Part shown: positions 45,077 through 56,871 of the stretch, one piece after another
Numbering within the stretch: the stretch's first letter is position 1
Layout of the letters: each line of letters opens with the position of its first letter
Assembly (NCBI GenBank): GCA_020881915.1
Contig: JAJFPB010000001.1
Location: forward strand, 6,262,001 to 6,326,000
Direction of reading: 5' to 3'
DNA length: 64,000 bases
DNA from: Paramyrothecium sp. XJ0827
Taxonomy: Eukaryota; Ascomycota; Sordariomycetes; Hypocreales; Stachybotryaceae
Notes under the pieces: model-generated
What the model was told of the DNA's origin: nothing
The model's input: the letters and a program-made list of their open reading frames with translations, nothing else
The model's database searches: none
Position numbers and translations under genes: made by a program

Positions 45077-46487
45077 CACAGCTAAGAAAGTTTATATTTC
45101 CATTTTGATACGTAAATAATAAAGAAAACCTGAACTATCATGGTTGGCTGCTGATGTAAAAGAACCTTTTCTCATTCCCATTACATTGACTACAGTATAA
45201 AATTTATTACTAGTCGGTAGATAAGGCAACCTAGCTTACCCTTATTCTATGCACACTCTCTCAGCCTTTGATGCCTGCCTGAGATGTACCTCCCTATCAT
45301 TCTTCAAAGGATACACAAAACAAAACATAAAGCGATTATACTTGGGAGGAAATGCATCTTGCTCTGGTAACCCACTAGTAATTGGAGCTAAGCATGGGGG
45401 TCTATGAGAATCCTGTGGATAAAATAAGGAAGCCCAGCTTCCACATTAGCAAGTTAGGACGGAATCAGCATCTTCTATTCATCAGGTTCAAGTTTCTCCC
45501 TACCATCCAATAATTACATGCTATCTAACTTTATTATCAGTTAGGCGGGGTGTGGTGATTTGGTCTCAATCTTACATGCTGTACCCTTTGCTTAACATCA
45601 TTAAGCAGATTACCTTCATTGTCTTAAAACCCCCCTACGAGAGATTAACAGACTTTAGAATGTACTGTATAATCTGTTTAACTACATGATTGTTGTCTGC
45701 AAGCACTCGTGAATGTATAAGCTAATTGCGGGCTAAAAAAAGCTCTAGAATCAGGAGACAATATCTGATTTTACCAGTGTTACTATGCTTGGGCATCGAA
45801 ACATTCGGTTTCTGAGAGAAAAAGATCACTTAATAGTACCTTATTGCCTTTATGTTAAGCTCCTCTAGTGGTAAGTCAGGGTTTTCTAGCTTTATTGCTA
45901 CAAACTGTAGGATAATAGTCGCTTGTACACACGATGAGAAAATGTAACATTGTTAACGACTTATTCATATTGCTTCTTACTAAATTATATAGAGTCACCA
46001 AAAGATCGGACTGCCCTAATTACATCACTTTTGTCTTTTAACTCGCTTGGATATTAATTGCAAACCTTTCTGCAAGGAGATTTCTTCTGCTTCATCGTAA
46101 TATCTTAGTATATGGCTCACCCGAACCAAACTAATTCGAGGCCACCATGCAAAATTTAGTAGCAGAATTTCACCATCTAGAAATGCACACGATGCTAAGG
46201 TAGGAGACTTCCCTCTTATCTGGTTTATTACTCGAGCATCTAGCCTAGATCAACAACTGTGCTTTCTAATGGGGTCTTAGAGGGCAGCTCCAGTGCTAGC
46301 TACCTCCGCTTCTGGCTTGGCCTTCTCACCCTTGTCTTTCTCTTTTTTCATTTTCTTCCACTCTATGACCAAAGCTTCGAATATTGTGGAGCAAGAGAGT
46401 GCTATTCACAGAATAAAAGTCGTCGCGAGTCCACCATCATAGACGCCTAAAACTCGAACTCGAACCCATGAAATCCAATGCTAGGAT
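45077..46487. other. Intergenic, 1.4 kb, AT-rich
   Basis: Lies between the stops of converging genes. Markedly AT-rich with many TTAG/CTAA words and no coding frame above 63 codons. No transposon motif or terminal repeat was recognised. Confidence 0.5.
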
Positions 46488-49400
46488 CTAGAACCAGTCG
46501 CTCAACGCAACAGTGCTCTTCTCACTCAGCCTAGTCCTTTCTTCAGACACGTGACCACTGGCTCGAGAGCCCTGAGATACTACTTTCATTTGCATCCCCA
46601 ATGGTTGCATGTTTCCGGATAAGTAATGTATGATTCGCCGTAGTGCCTCAACCATGCTCGATTTACTGGCACTTGGCGGGACTTGTTTTGGAAACGCTGC
46701 CAACGCTGTCTCACTGCCTTGCCCTTGAGAACGCTTGTCTGCGTAACCTGCTTGTGGGCGTCGACTTCTGCGAAAGGCCCGGAGGAGCAGGTTTGGACTA
46801 TCGAACTTACTATCGCGCTGCAAAGCGGGCTGGTTAAGCTTACCACGATCCTGTTCCAGTATCTGTAAGATGTCGACAATATGGTAGGTTCGTGCGATAT
46901 TTAGAGAAGCTTGGAGCACGACTTCTCGATGAGTCTCCCACCATCCCGAACGAAGTGAGCTGAGGTAGAGAAGGTTGTCGACGGCAATCTGAAGCCCTCG
47001 CCTGCAAGCAACCGTAAAACTCCATCCAACAATCGTCTCCTCAAGCACACGTGGAATTCCAATGTCCCGATAAGACATATCGTAAAAATATGGCCTCAAC
47101 ATCCATGTCGACTCCATTGGAGATGTCGTTATACTTAGGTACTCAGTCTCCAGCGGGCAGTGACTGAGAACATATGGAAGAAGATACTTATCGTCGAGGT
47201 ACTCGAGTAGATCTGTGACCGTCGATTTCCAATTGTTCGAGACATCGTCGAGTATGGGCGCATATGCGGTTGTAACCAGAGGCAGTACTAGCCGTAGATA
47301 TAGTTGTGCGTCCTTGATCACATTGTGCTCTGCTTCCCATACTTCGAACGCAAAGATGTTTTCCTTACTTCCCTCCAAGAAATCTTTGGCAGTCTGGTGA
47401 ACTAGCTGCACAACCGTTCTTCCAGTAACCTTGCTCATACGACCATATTGGAAGTGGCCAGACTTAGAGGGGTTGACAAACTCAATCAGCGGTCCACAAA
47501 TGTCCTGTAATGACTGACATAATCGAGACCAGCCTTGAAAAACCGGACGATTTTCCCTCACGAAATCGGACAGCGGGTATTCCCCCTCAGGAGCTGGCCA
47601 AGTCTCGGGAATAGCCAATGCATCATACAGCTCTTTGAGAAGCAGGGGTCGCTTTGTACTAGCTGTAATAACCCAGGCGAGTACCTTGCGGCCCGTCTTG
47701 ACATGCTCCGGGAGACAATCTTGAGCCAACTCTACGGTGATGGTGTGGTACATCTCGAACAATTCTAGAGGCAGAGAGGACAGCATTTTGCGGATGATCC
47801 CCCAGGTGACTGGTCCTTTTCTAGTGTACCGAATGGCCTGGTCTATGCAGAGTCTTGCCCAAAGCATCACCCCTCTTGCGCTCGATAGCAAATAGTCCTT
47901 CGTAGCATCTATTTCTTTCTTTTGAGTGAGCTCGTTGAGCATGATCGGTGGTTCTTCAGTGATATATGAATCGTGCTCGAGCCGTTTCCGTCGTCTTTCA
48001 GAGAATGTAGATGGCGTTTCTGGTGCGTGCCGCCGCTCCAGGGAATTGGCGATCATTTTCAAGCCCCATTCCACAATTCTCGCAATGTCGCCGGCGTTTT
48101 CTGCCTCGAGAAGAATGTCATATGTGCCGTATACGTGCTCAATCGATCGATATGGTCGACTGAGAATAATGGTTTTCAGTTGCGAGCCGGGTCTTTCAGT
48201 CAAGTCTGCGAGTATTTGTAAGATGTTCACACCTGACTCGCCATCCTTTTCTGCAGACTCGTCAAGGCCATCCAGTAGACATAAGATTGGAGGTAGGTGC
48301 TTCGCGGTGGCGATGGCTTCCATGGCACGCTGGAAGGCGCTTTCATTAAAGCCCATTTCGCGGTATACATGTCGCTGAGCTTCATAGCAGGCTTGGTTTT
48401 GGCTGAAGAGCTGAAAGCAAATCGAACGCATCATGGACATGTGCGATATGCCTATTTCACCACCACGTTTGCTATAGAACCATGAAGCAATCAGAGTTCC
48501 CTCTGACTTGGTATTCAACGAGAGAATGGACTTGGCAAGAACAGACTTGCCTGACCCAGGCTTCCCTTGGATCCAGAGGATGCCAGATGGGCGTTGGTGC
48601 CATTCTACATAGGCAGGGTGTGATGTGATCCACTCCGTGGTTCCATCGAATGCATTGTCCACTTGGTTCCTCCGCGTGTATACATCATCGAACTTTAGCG
48701 ACTTGAGACACTCTTCAGGTTCGTCAGTCAAATAAGATATGAATAATATAAGAAATGAGCATACCTTGATATTCTGTGTTCTCATCTACTTGTGGAAAAT
48801 AGCTTGAGCCCCAAGTAGTATTCGATGGCTGAAGCCTTGGTTCTCCAATAATCAAAACATGTATCCCCAAGCGCTCAACCTCAGCTCGTAACTGGGTCAT
48901 CAAATCCACAGCCTTTGCATCTACAGCCTCCGCATCCCTGATTTTGTGTATATTGTTGATGATGAACAAGATCTTCGAATTCTTCGAGTGGCCGCTTTGA
49001 CTCCGCCTATTCTCTAAAAGGAATTGGATTTTATTGTAAAGGTTGTTTGGACCATCATGCCTGAGATCCTTGACGAGTTCACGGAGCCCTACCGCACTGA
49101 CCTCTTTAAGTCGTTCATGCCAGCGGTCAATGGTTGGGTACGTCATAACCAAGATCTGAGAAACAAGGACTCGAAGCACATCCTTGACTTCAGAAATATC
49201 CTTATCGTGACACTCCGCAAAAGCAACTTTCACTTCTGATGCCTGTGCTGAGAACGGGGAATACGTTTGCCATGACGCAGGAAGGGCCTGGACTAGAAAT
49301 TTCCCGTGACCTTTTACGGTCGATGCACTAGTTGGATAGTAAATGCAGCCTCCCTCGGATGTGACCCATTTCTTGTAATTGTGTGTGTTGGTGAACCAAG

Positions 49401-50653
49401 CTAAAACGTTGGAACCGGGTTTGACGTCCATGTACGAGCTGAACTTTGTCGAGCCAGTACGGAGTGCTCCAATACTGCTTCCTTGTGCGATTTGCTCAGC
49501 GAACGAATATTGCTTTGTGAATGCTGAACAATGTCAACCCTCTGATTATGTATGGTGTTATCATTTTTATTTACTCACATTCGTGTCTGGCAATTTTGCT
49601 TGCACAGCGAAGTAGCTGCTTGTGAACACGTTCGCGTTGCAAGTATGCGCGAGTGGCACTGATGATATCCTTTAATCTGGACACCTCCTCAAGCCCAATT
49701 CCTTGCAGTCCTCGGTCAACGTTGAATCGAAAGTAGCGTTCTTCTTCACAAAGTCGATGATGATGCTTTGCAAATTCTTCCGCTCGTCTTTCTGCATCGG
49801 TGGCGATTCTGACGAGCGCTGCTCCTATTTTCAAGGGATCATCAGTGAATGGTTTTGTAGACGGAATGCCAGTGCCAATGGACACCACACATGTCACATT
49901 GTTGTCCAGCGACCATTCACTGTCAGACGATTCTGAGAATATGTCGTGAGCTTCGTGCCATAATTCATCGATTGGATTGTTTGCTGGGGTAGCCCCATCA
50001 ATAAACTCTTCCTCTCCGATTTCGATCGGGTCAAAGAATGATGTTGCTGCACAAGTAGCTCGAGCTGCCTGCCAAATGGTAGTTATGTCAAAGAGGTCAT
50101 GGCCACGCCTTTTTGAAGGATAAGTCGAGAGGTTGATGGTGCTTCCAGAATATTTGCTTGTCGCAGAAACAAAGCTTTGAAAGATTAGTCGTCACAATTT
50201 CACTGATCGGGATAGCATTTGGTACAAGACGTACGTTCTACATGAAGCTGATCCAGAGGTCTGAAGTAGATCATCCTCGTTGAGACCACCCCTTCGAAGC
50301 AGCTCCTTGATTGAAGCTTCGAATGCGACATGATCAAATCGACTCTGCACCTTGCCTTTCAAGCTAAACCTATGACGGACTTTGGTAAATATTCTTGGCG
50401 AAATGAGTTTATAGGCCTCGATGCATTCGTCGACACTCATTTGTAGACGACCAAGCATGATGGCAATAAGTCCCCCAGTGGAGGTTCCACCAATCATATC
50501 GAAGAAGTCGCATGGCTTGGGCGGGTTGTGAAAATCGATGGTTTCCATCAAGTGCTTCAGAATATAGAGTGATGATAGACCCCTAACGCCGCCGCCATCA
50601 AGGCAGAGCAGGACCAACCCATTACCAGGGCTCAACGCATCAGAAAGCGACAT
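46488..50653 (-). CDS. NOD-like receptor: patatin phospholipase - degenerate NTPase-like region - NACHT
   Basis: Four exons, 50653-50235, 50174-49579, 49523-48765 and 48712-46488, with introns of 52-60 bases, give 1332 residues. The ATG at 50653 is used; the frame further upstream has only TTG. Residues 10-320 are a patatin-like phospholipase: anion hole GGGVRG at 20-25, nucleophile Ser58 in GGTSTGG, catalytic Asp199 in DGA. Residues 330-590 contain a NACHT-like Walker B/sensor pattern (ILFIINNIHKI, VLIIGEPR) without a Walker A. A complete NACHT follows: GKPGSGKS at 641-648, CLLDGLDES, and TIILSRP. The C-terminal 450 residues are helical with no recognisable ANK, TPR or WD repeats. Known fungal patatin-NACHT proteins act in heterokaryon incompatibility, the lipase being the likely effector triggered by oligomerisation. 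The ligand is unknown. Confidence 0.92.
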
Positions 50654-52133
50654 GGCTTGCCGACAGCGCCCCTCCTGTACAACGGCAAGCTGATGGGCCA
50701 AGTCGAAGGTTTCTGATGAAAGAGAGCCAGCGGGCGGGGTTATCTACCTGATAGAGTATGCATATTCTATTTATCACAACCCAAACTAATCACGTGATAT
50801 AAGGAACAGGTTCAAGGCACCCTGTCCCAGCTGTGAAGAGTATTTGTAAAATTAAAGGCTAATTAACACCTGTCATATCAAGGTGCCCTTTGTTACGTGT
50901 GGAATCGGATACGAATATGAGGCGACTAAATGTAGTAGAAGGAAATATAAATGCAATAGAAGGAAAGTTAAGCTCAAGATCAAGCGACAATATCTGGTCA
51001 GGGTTGGTGCATTTGCCGTGCTCTACAGAGTAAATGTGTCAAAATATCAGTTTTAGGGATATACAGTAGGCAGGTAATTCAATAGGACCAGGTCACAAAC
51101 TTGTCAAGTGTAATATATACCTTTGCATCACTATTCCACTCGAAAATATGATTCATAGCTTCAGACTCTTTAACAGTGTCATCTCTATTAATTAGGCAAG
51201 TATTAACCCACATGCAGATTATTTCTTGCTTGCAAGCTCTTTCACAAGTGCTTCCTATTTTGTCGTTTTGTTAGGTCAGAATCACTTTCCGGGGGGGTTC
51301 TGTAGGGTGTATACGTGGTGCTTAACCCTATGAAAAAATATCTCGGAGATGCCCCTTGAATATGAGAGAATAGTGGTTTCACCCTTTTGAAAAGCTGCTG
51401 TTGCTCGACTGAGCCCAGCTGTAATGGTAAGATTTGACTCAAAAACACCACACCTGCTAGCCTATCAGTAAGTTTGGAATCATGTGATCGATGCAAAATC
51501 TGAACTTGATGAAATGAAGATGTAAAATTCGCGCTTGCCGAGTGGAAAAATAGGAGCTAATCTCCCTTCTATATATACAGAAATATAATAAAGAACCCCT
51601 GAATCAACTGCAGGGTAGCTAGGTAAGTGCATTTCCTTTCCACCAAGTCACAATGGTATTCAGCAAACGCATCATGATAATAAAAAATGCTTTGGAAAGT
51701 CTTATGTGTTAAAGACGACAGTCATGAGGTTTGCACAGGTTCAGGATCTAGCCAAGCCATAAATCTTTGTTATAGGTACTACCAATGCCTCAAGTCCCAG
51801 TAGGGGAAGAAGGCACACGCACTCGCTTGTCTAAGCCTGGTAGTCATGCTACGATCGAGATCGTCCTCATAGTCCTGAAGATCGCAGTCAGCAAAGGCGA
51901 GGCGGTTGCGCGATTCATGCTAGACGGCCAGTAGAAATGGTTCGAGAGCAGTGTATTCAGTTTGCAATGCACCCGCACTCACACCCTCTCCAGAAGCAAG
52001 GTTCTTGCTTACACAAAAGGCTGAGGACTTTAACTCATTTCTGTACTTCTTTTTATCTAAAAATGGCCTGCTAAATAACTATGCCACCAAAACTTTCACC
52101 CCCACCCCCCCGGCCTCACAAAAGGAAGCACTA
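50654..52133. other. Intergenic, 1.5 kb
   Basis: Promoter of the patatin-NACHT gene and 3' flank of the GH43 gene. AT-rich, no gene seen; the frame at 51242-51496 lacks any feature. Confidence 0.5.
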
Positions 52134-54410
52134 CTATGCCACCCAAGACATGCCTCTCTTGCTCTTGCAGGCTGAGCATCCAGGGATCAACTGTGCTTCC
52201 ACACCATTCAGGGTTGGCGTCACCTTCTCGATGAGACCCGAGGTAGGGTTGAACTTCAATGGATCGATTGTGGTCTCCCGGCGTGTTCCGTTGCCATTGG
52301 GGATACCGAAGCGGTGGTAAGCAATGTACCAATCATCCGTGTTGGGCACATTGACAATGGATTGGTGGCCAGTGCCCAGAATCCCTTGCGAGGGGTCCTT
52401 CTCCAGGATTACGCCTCGGTATGTCCATGGGCCGTCGGGAGTAGAGCCCGTGGCATAGCCGACGCGGTAGTTCTCGGACCGCGTGTCATCAATGGAGTAA
52501 GTCAAGTGGTATGTGCCATTGCGATAGACCATGAAGGAAGCCTCACGATAGCCCGTCAGGCCGCTCATGTTAGCTGCCGTGTCCCAGTTGACGGAAACCA
52601 TGTCGTCGTTCATCTGAGCGTAGACCGGCGTGCCGTTGCCCCAGTAAATGTAGTACTTGCCTGAAACGGGGTCGCGGAAGACATGGGGGTCAATGGGCGA
52701 GCCACTGGTACGGATGGGTTCGGTGCCTCGGATCATGGGCTCAGGCTCTGCAGTGAATGGGCCGCTAGGAGAAGATGCAATAGCGACGCCCATATTCTTG
52801 GCATTCTGGACTGGATTGTGGCCGCTGAAGTAAAAGTAGTATTTGCCATCACGCTCAATGATTGTAGGCGCCCAAGCATTGCCCACTGCCCAGGGGACGT
52901 TGCCATTCCCACCATTGAGAGTCAGGAAGGGTTCAGCGGATCGGACCCAGTCGACGAGATCGCGAGAACGCCAAACATAAAAGTCTCGGCCACCCCAACC
53001 GGGAACTCCGTCAGTAGTAGCGTAGATGTAGTAGTTGCAGTCACCTTCAAAGACAGCGATATTGGGATCGGCGAAAAAGCCAGGGAGCACAGGTCCGGTG
53101 TACTCCTCTTCCTCATCCCCCTCGTTTTGCCAAGCCTTGCGGAAAGCGGCGAGCTCAGCAGCTGTCACCGGGAGCACAGTGCCGTGTCGAGGGCTCGAGG
53201 GAAGGTCGAAGGATTCGGGAACGGTCCAGTCAGGGTTGGCAATATCTTCGGTCGCAAGAGGAATATAGCCACGGTCGACGTACTCATCAACAAAGAGGTA
53301 GAACTTTTCGCCGTGGATGTCATTGGGGTTGGACTTGAAAATCGTTGGCCCTTCAACAGCTTTGGTGCCCGCATTGCGGCCAATGCATGCTGTGATTTGT
53401 GTCCATGACTCCAGAGTGCTTGTGAGGTTGGCGGCACTCTCCTGGATGATATCAGCACAGCCAGTGCCACCAGCGCCTTCGTCCTTGGTGAAGCGGAAAT
53501 AAGAGTCACCATCCTTAAGCACCGTGGAATCGATACGTGACAGTCCTGCGTCTTGCCAGACAATTGGCTCGCCGAATGTCACGAAGTCTCGTGTCACGAC
53601 ATAGAGCATGCGATGATAGCTCGAGCCTTTGTGCTCGGGATCATCCTCTGCATAGAGTGATGATGCCCAAAAGACGATGTATGCGCCCAACTCGTCATCG
53701 TAGTATGCTTCAGGGGCCCATGTGTTACCGGCGTTGTCGGGCGCGATGCGTACGTGGCGTTGTTCGGACCAGTGAATCAAGTCATTGGACTCCCATACTT
53801 CGATGTAATGACTTCCATGGCGAACGGCCGAGTCCCAGGAAGTTCCACTTCCAATTGAGAGATCTGTGGCGATCATATAGAAAGTATCGCCCTCGGGGGA
53901 ACGGATGAGGAAAGGGTCTCTTAAGCCTTTTGTGCCCTCGGAAGAACGAATGACAGGCTGTCCATCATTGAGCTCGGTCCATGATAGTGCATTATTGCCA
54001 TCACTGGCGGCGAAGTATATATTCTCTCCTGCTCGGGAGCTGTTGGTGAAGTAGGAGAAGGCATACCCTTCAAACTCTCCTAGCTGAACCGCGGCCCTCA
54101 CGCGCGCAGTGAGGACTCGTTCGTGTGCAGATCCGTCGTCAGCGAGTACGGAAGCCGTGAGGTCAATGGTAGAGTCGCTGTCCTGTCGCTTCACCCAGCC
54201 CTTGGCGGAAATGACGTCTTCGTTGGAAGAAGACCAGGTTACTTCGAGGCCGTCAGAAGTCGATTCGGGCAGGTGGATATTGCCTCGAATATCGTCAATC
54301 TTGTGGATCAAGATGGACTCGAGCGCCGCTTTGACCTGCTCTACCGTAGCTCCGTAGGCCAGGCCGAGGAGCGGCAGCCACGCGCCCAAGTTGACAAGTT
54401 GTGATCGCAT
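52134..54410 (-). CDS. Secreted protein with two GH43 glycosidase modules and an Ig-like N-terminal domain
   Basis: Single-exon gene of 758 residues from the ATG at 54410. Residues 1-20 are a signal peptide. Residues 21-110 look like the atrophied bacterial Ig-like domain often found before GH43 modules (TSDGLEVTWSSSNEDVIS). Two five-bladed GH43 modules follow. Module 1 (about 115-425) shows the triad in GLRDPFLI, RIDSTVL and AVEGPTIF. Module 2 (about 445-735) shows it in FADPNIAVF, PIDPHVFRD and YREASFMV. Both therefore keep base, pKa-modulating Asp and acid Glu. The expected activity is alpha-L-arabinofuranosidase or beta-xylosidase on hemicellulose side chains. The absence of introns and the bacterial-type Ig-like domain are compatible with an old horizontal transfer, but this is not shown. 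Confidence 0.9.
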   Translation of the reverse strand: MRSQLVNLGAWLPLLGLAYGATVEQVKAALESILIHKIDDIRGNIHLPESTSDGLEVTWSSSNEDVISAKGWVKRQDSDSTIDLTASVLADDGSAHERVLTARVRAAVQLGEFEGYAFSYFTNSSRAGENIYFAASDGNNALSWTELNDGQPVIRSSEGTKGLRDPFLIRSPEGDTFYMIATDLSIGSGTSWDSAVRHGSHYIEVWESNDLIHWSEQRHVRIAPDNAGNTWAPEAYYDDELGAYIVFWASSLYAEDDPEHKGSSYHRMLYVVTRDFVTFGEPIVWQDAGLSRIDSTVLKDGDSYFRFTKDEGAGGTGCADIIQESAANLTSTLESWTQITACIGRNAGTKAVEGPTIFKSNPNDIHGEKFYLFVDEYVDRGYIPLATEDIANPDWTVPESFDLPSSPRHGTVLPVTAAELAAFRKAWQNEGDEEEEYTGPVLPGFFADPNIAVFEGDCNYYIYATTDGVPGWGGRDFYVWRSRDLVDWVRSAEPFLTLNGGNGNVPWAVGNAWAPTIIERDGKYYFYFSGHNPVQNAKNMGVAIASSPSGPFTAEPEPMIRGTEPIRTSGSPIDPHVFRDPVSGKYYIYWGNGTPVYAQMNDDMVSVNWDTAANMSGLTGYREASFMVYRNGTYHLTYSIDDTRSENYRVGYATGSTPDGPWTYRGVILEKDPSQGILGTGHQSIVNVPNTDDWYIAYHRFGIPNGNGTRRETTIDPLKFNPTSGLIEKVTPTLNGVEAQLIPGCSACKSKRGMSWVA

Positions 54411-55395
54411 AATGATCCACTAACGACCTAGGCCTCACGACAGAGCACTCTATGTGGCCGTCGGTCCATCTTTATATGCGCTGGCGGGAATGGAACTGGC
54501 AGAGATCCAGTTTACGGAAAGTCATTTCGGCATAGGATGAGCCGAAAATGTATGGCGGAACATCAATCCACAATTGAGGTCACATTTCGCCTTATAAGAG
54601 CCGAGGGTTCAGGAACCGCTGGACCCTTCCGGTGGGGCAGATGACGATTAGAATGTGGAGTTTCCTCTTCCCCAGCTTGTCTGTCGCATGCCAAGACGTG
54701 GGGAATTGAGGGGATATTCCGTTGAAGGGATGCGCTCGAATCAGACATGCAGTTCTGAATGGAGAGGTGGAGAATTTACTCTAACTAGACTGCTTTTCAG
54801 ACTCCTGTGTTATTATGGCATGTTAGTGTATTATAGGCTGAACTTGACACAGCTTCGATGAAGGTGTCCATCGCGAAAGAAGAATCCGACAATCCAGGCT
54901 TGGATAAATCTCTGGATAAGTACAATGTGGTCTACGTCGTGAATCTTGACTTACTGGCCAGTCAAGCAATAGTTTTACATTTTCACAATTATGCTTTGTA
55001 TTCGCTAACAATCTAATGACATTTATTCCTACATTCGTGCTGGCAACGCTGTGAAGCTAGGGGCTAGAACAGTCTGGGCCTAGCCTACAGCAAAGCGAGG
55101 ACCAAAAATTATCTGCCAAAAGACCAACTAATTGTGGAGGGCCAATCGGTGATGCTCTTATGTGGCCCAATGCAGAACCGAGTTTGACACAAGAACGATG
55201 GCTCTTGGCATCGCAAATGATCTTCACTTTATACATAGGTGCTATCTTGTCGATTTGTCTCTACTGCTGGCTTCTTGCATGTGTTCATTGCCACCTGCAC
55301 CACTGAAAATGGTAGCCAGCTGTGTTCTGCGTAGCCATCATCTCATAGTAGGGTCACAAAAAACACGAGCTGTGAACGCGTCGTGCGACTTGAGG
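54411..55395. other. Intergenic, 0.98 kb
   Basis: Promoter of the GH43 gene; a TTTATATG element near 54470 could serve as its TATA box. No other gene supported. Confidence 0.5.
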
Positions 55396-55786
55396 TCATA
55401 CATGGCGGATCCCCTCTTCATATATGCTGCCACGTCCATGCTTGACCCACAGTGGCTTTCCCTCTACAGGATTGAGCTCAATGTCATTGCTAGAGACCAT
55501 TGGGCCTACTTTCTTTTCGGTCTGTCTTCTCGTCGGTATTGAAACACCCGAGCTGTCATCACAAAATTGTCGTCTATGATTAAGAGCCCGGTATCCGCTA
55601 GAAAGGAGTGTCTGCTCAAACCTTTTATCCCCTCCCATACGCAGGGTCGTCGTAGACATTACTGTACGTAACTAATGTTTGGGTTAAGCGATGATTCTTA
55701 CCAGGGGAAAGTCCTATGGTCTCACCAGAGGTTGCAGAAGCAAGAGAAAAGAGAACAGCAATGCTTGCGTGCTTGGAAATGAACAT
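55396..55786 (-). CDS. Hypothetical small secreted protein
   Basis: Two exons, 55786-55702 and 55661-55396, joined over a 40-base intron (GTAAGA, CTTAAC branch, TACAG), give 116 residues. The first exon encodes a good signal peptide (MFISKHASIAVLFSLASATS). The rest is basic and polar, with a single cysteine and an R-R site followed by Q (TRRQTEKK), and no known domain. The intron is shorter than most here, and a GTATGA donor near the stop could lead to further exons, so the 3' end is uncertain. It may be a secreted peptide precursor; no function is offered. Confidence 0.4.
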
Positions 55787-56315
55787 TTTCGATGGTAAAT
55801 TGTAAATAATGTGTCGTGAAAAGTGTCAGAATGGTTGGGTATGAAGACGAAGGTCAGAGGACTGTAGATCGAGGGGGTTGTGGCAAGACTACCCGTGATT
55901 TTTGAGCCGGAAGCACGTGCCTGCGTGTTCCCAAAACAGTCTAGCCATTGTTTTCTTTCGAAAAGATATGATTCGGGGGCCTGTAGCCTCTCCTGCACGT
56001 TGGCCAACATGCATTTGACCCGAGCCTGCCTACCCATGTGCTTGAGCGGCCAACGGTCCTCTGAACATCCACTGTAAGCCTCATCTGGTCGATCTCATAC
56101 GTATCCCGTGATATCTTGTGATATTAACACAATTATCTTGTTATGCGTCTAGATAGTAGCATCGAAGTGTTTTAGAACAACATACAACATGCTCAAGAAC
56201 GCAGCAATGGTATGGCGAATTCAATCCTGGATGTCAATATGTTTATTTACGCTGCAGACTACCAAGTATCCGGGGGACGGCTAGGTGTCAGGCCAAAGCA
56301 ACCAACATTGTTATT

Positions 56316-56342
56316 GTCGGCGTGAAGTATCAAGCTGGGATG
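56316..56342. repeat. 27-base direct repeat, copy 1
   Basis: GTCGGCGTGAAGTATCAAGC plus seven further bases, identical to 56579-56605. The following GTTTGGAC (56405 region) also recurs after copy 2, so a longer diverged duplication is likely. Confidence 0.8.
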
Positions 56343-56578
56343 AAGATTCCTAACTGAGGTGATAAAGAAGCGGTCTAAATGGCACAGACCTCAGATAACA
56401 AGGGTTTGGACTGCAATGCGCACACGCTTATTGTCAGTTCAAGCGGATTGCAGAACCAACAGACTTGATCTGACTCTTGTGGATGAAATTGGTCCAATCT
56501 TACGAGATATGTGTTGATAATCTCAGCAAAACCGCCCCCTCAACATCTCGCTTCCGGAAATAACGGCTCAGTTCTACG

Positions 56579-56605
56579 GTCGGCGTGAAGTATCAAGCTG
56601 GGATG
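56579..56605. repeat. 27-base direct repeat, copy 2
   Basis: Exact second copy, 263 bases after copy 1, about 270 bases upstream of the IDI-2-like gene. Confidence 0.8.
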
Positions 56606-56871
56606 CAAACCAACGAATACGAGGAAGGGCGGGATCAGGCAAAGTTTGGACCGCGCAGACGAGAACGATCTCATCTGCCAGCTTATCAGTGTCATTCTTA
56701 GATTAGTATGAGCAAGGCATTGGTATTCAGTGCCAGTTACATCTGTAATCAATGGGTATAAATACGCGTGGACTTGCCCTGAATTTCTGAGTTTCTCAAT
56801 CATCCCTTCTTCAAGATTTTGACTCGCCTTACTGAAAAGCCCTACAGTTCCCGCCTTGAGCATCGCCCAAT

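Larger units (their letters stand above)
55787..56871. other. Intergenic, 1.1 kb
   Basis: Divergent upstream regions of two secreted-protein genes. It carries a 27-base direct repeat (listed). No other gene seen. Confidence 0.5.
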
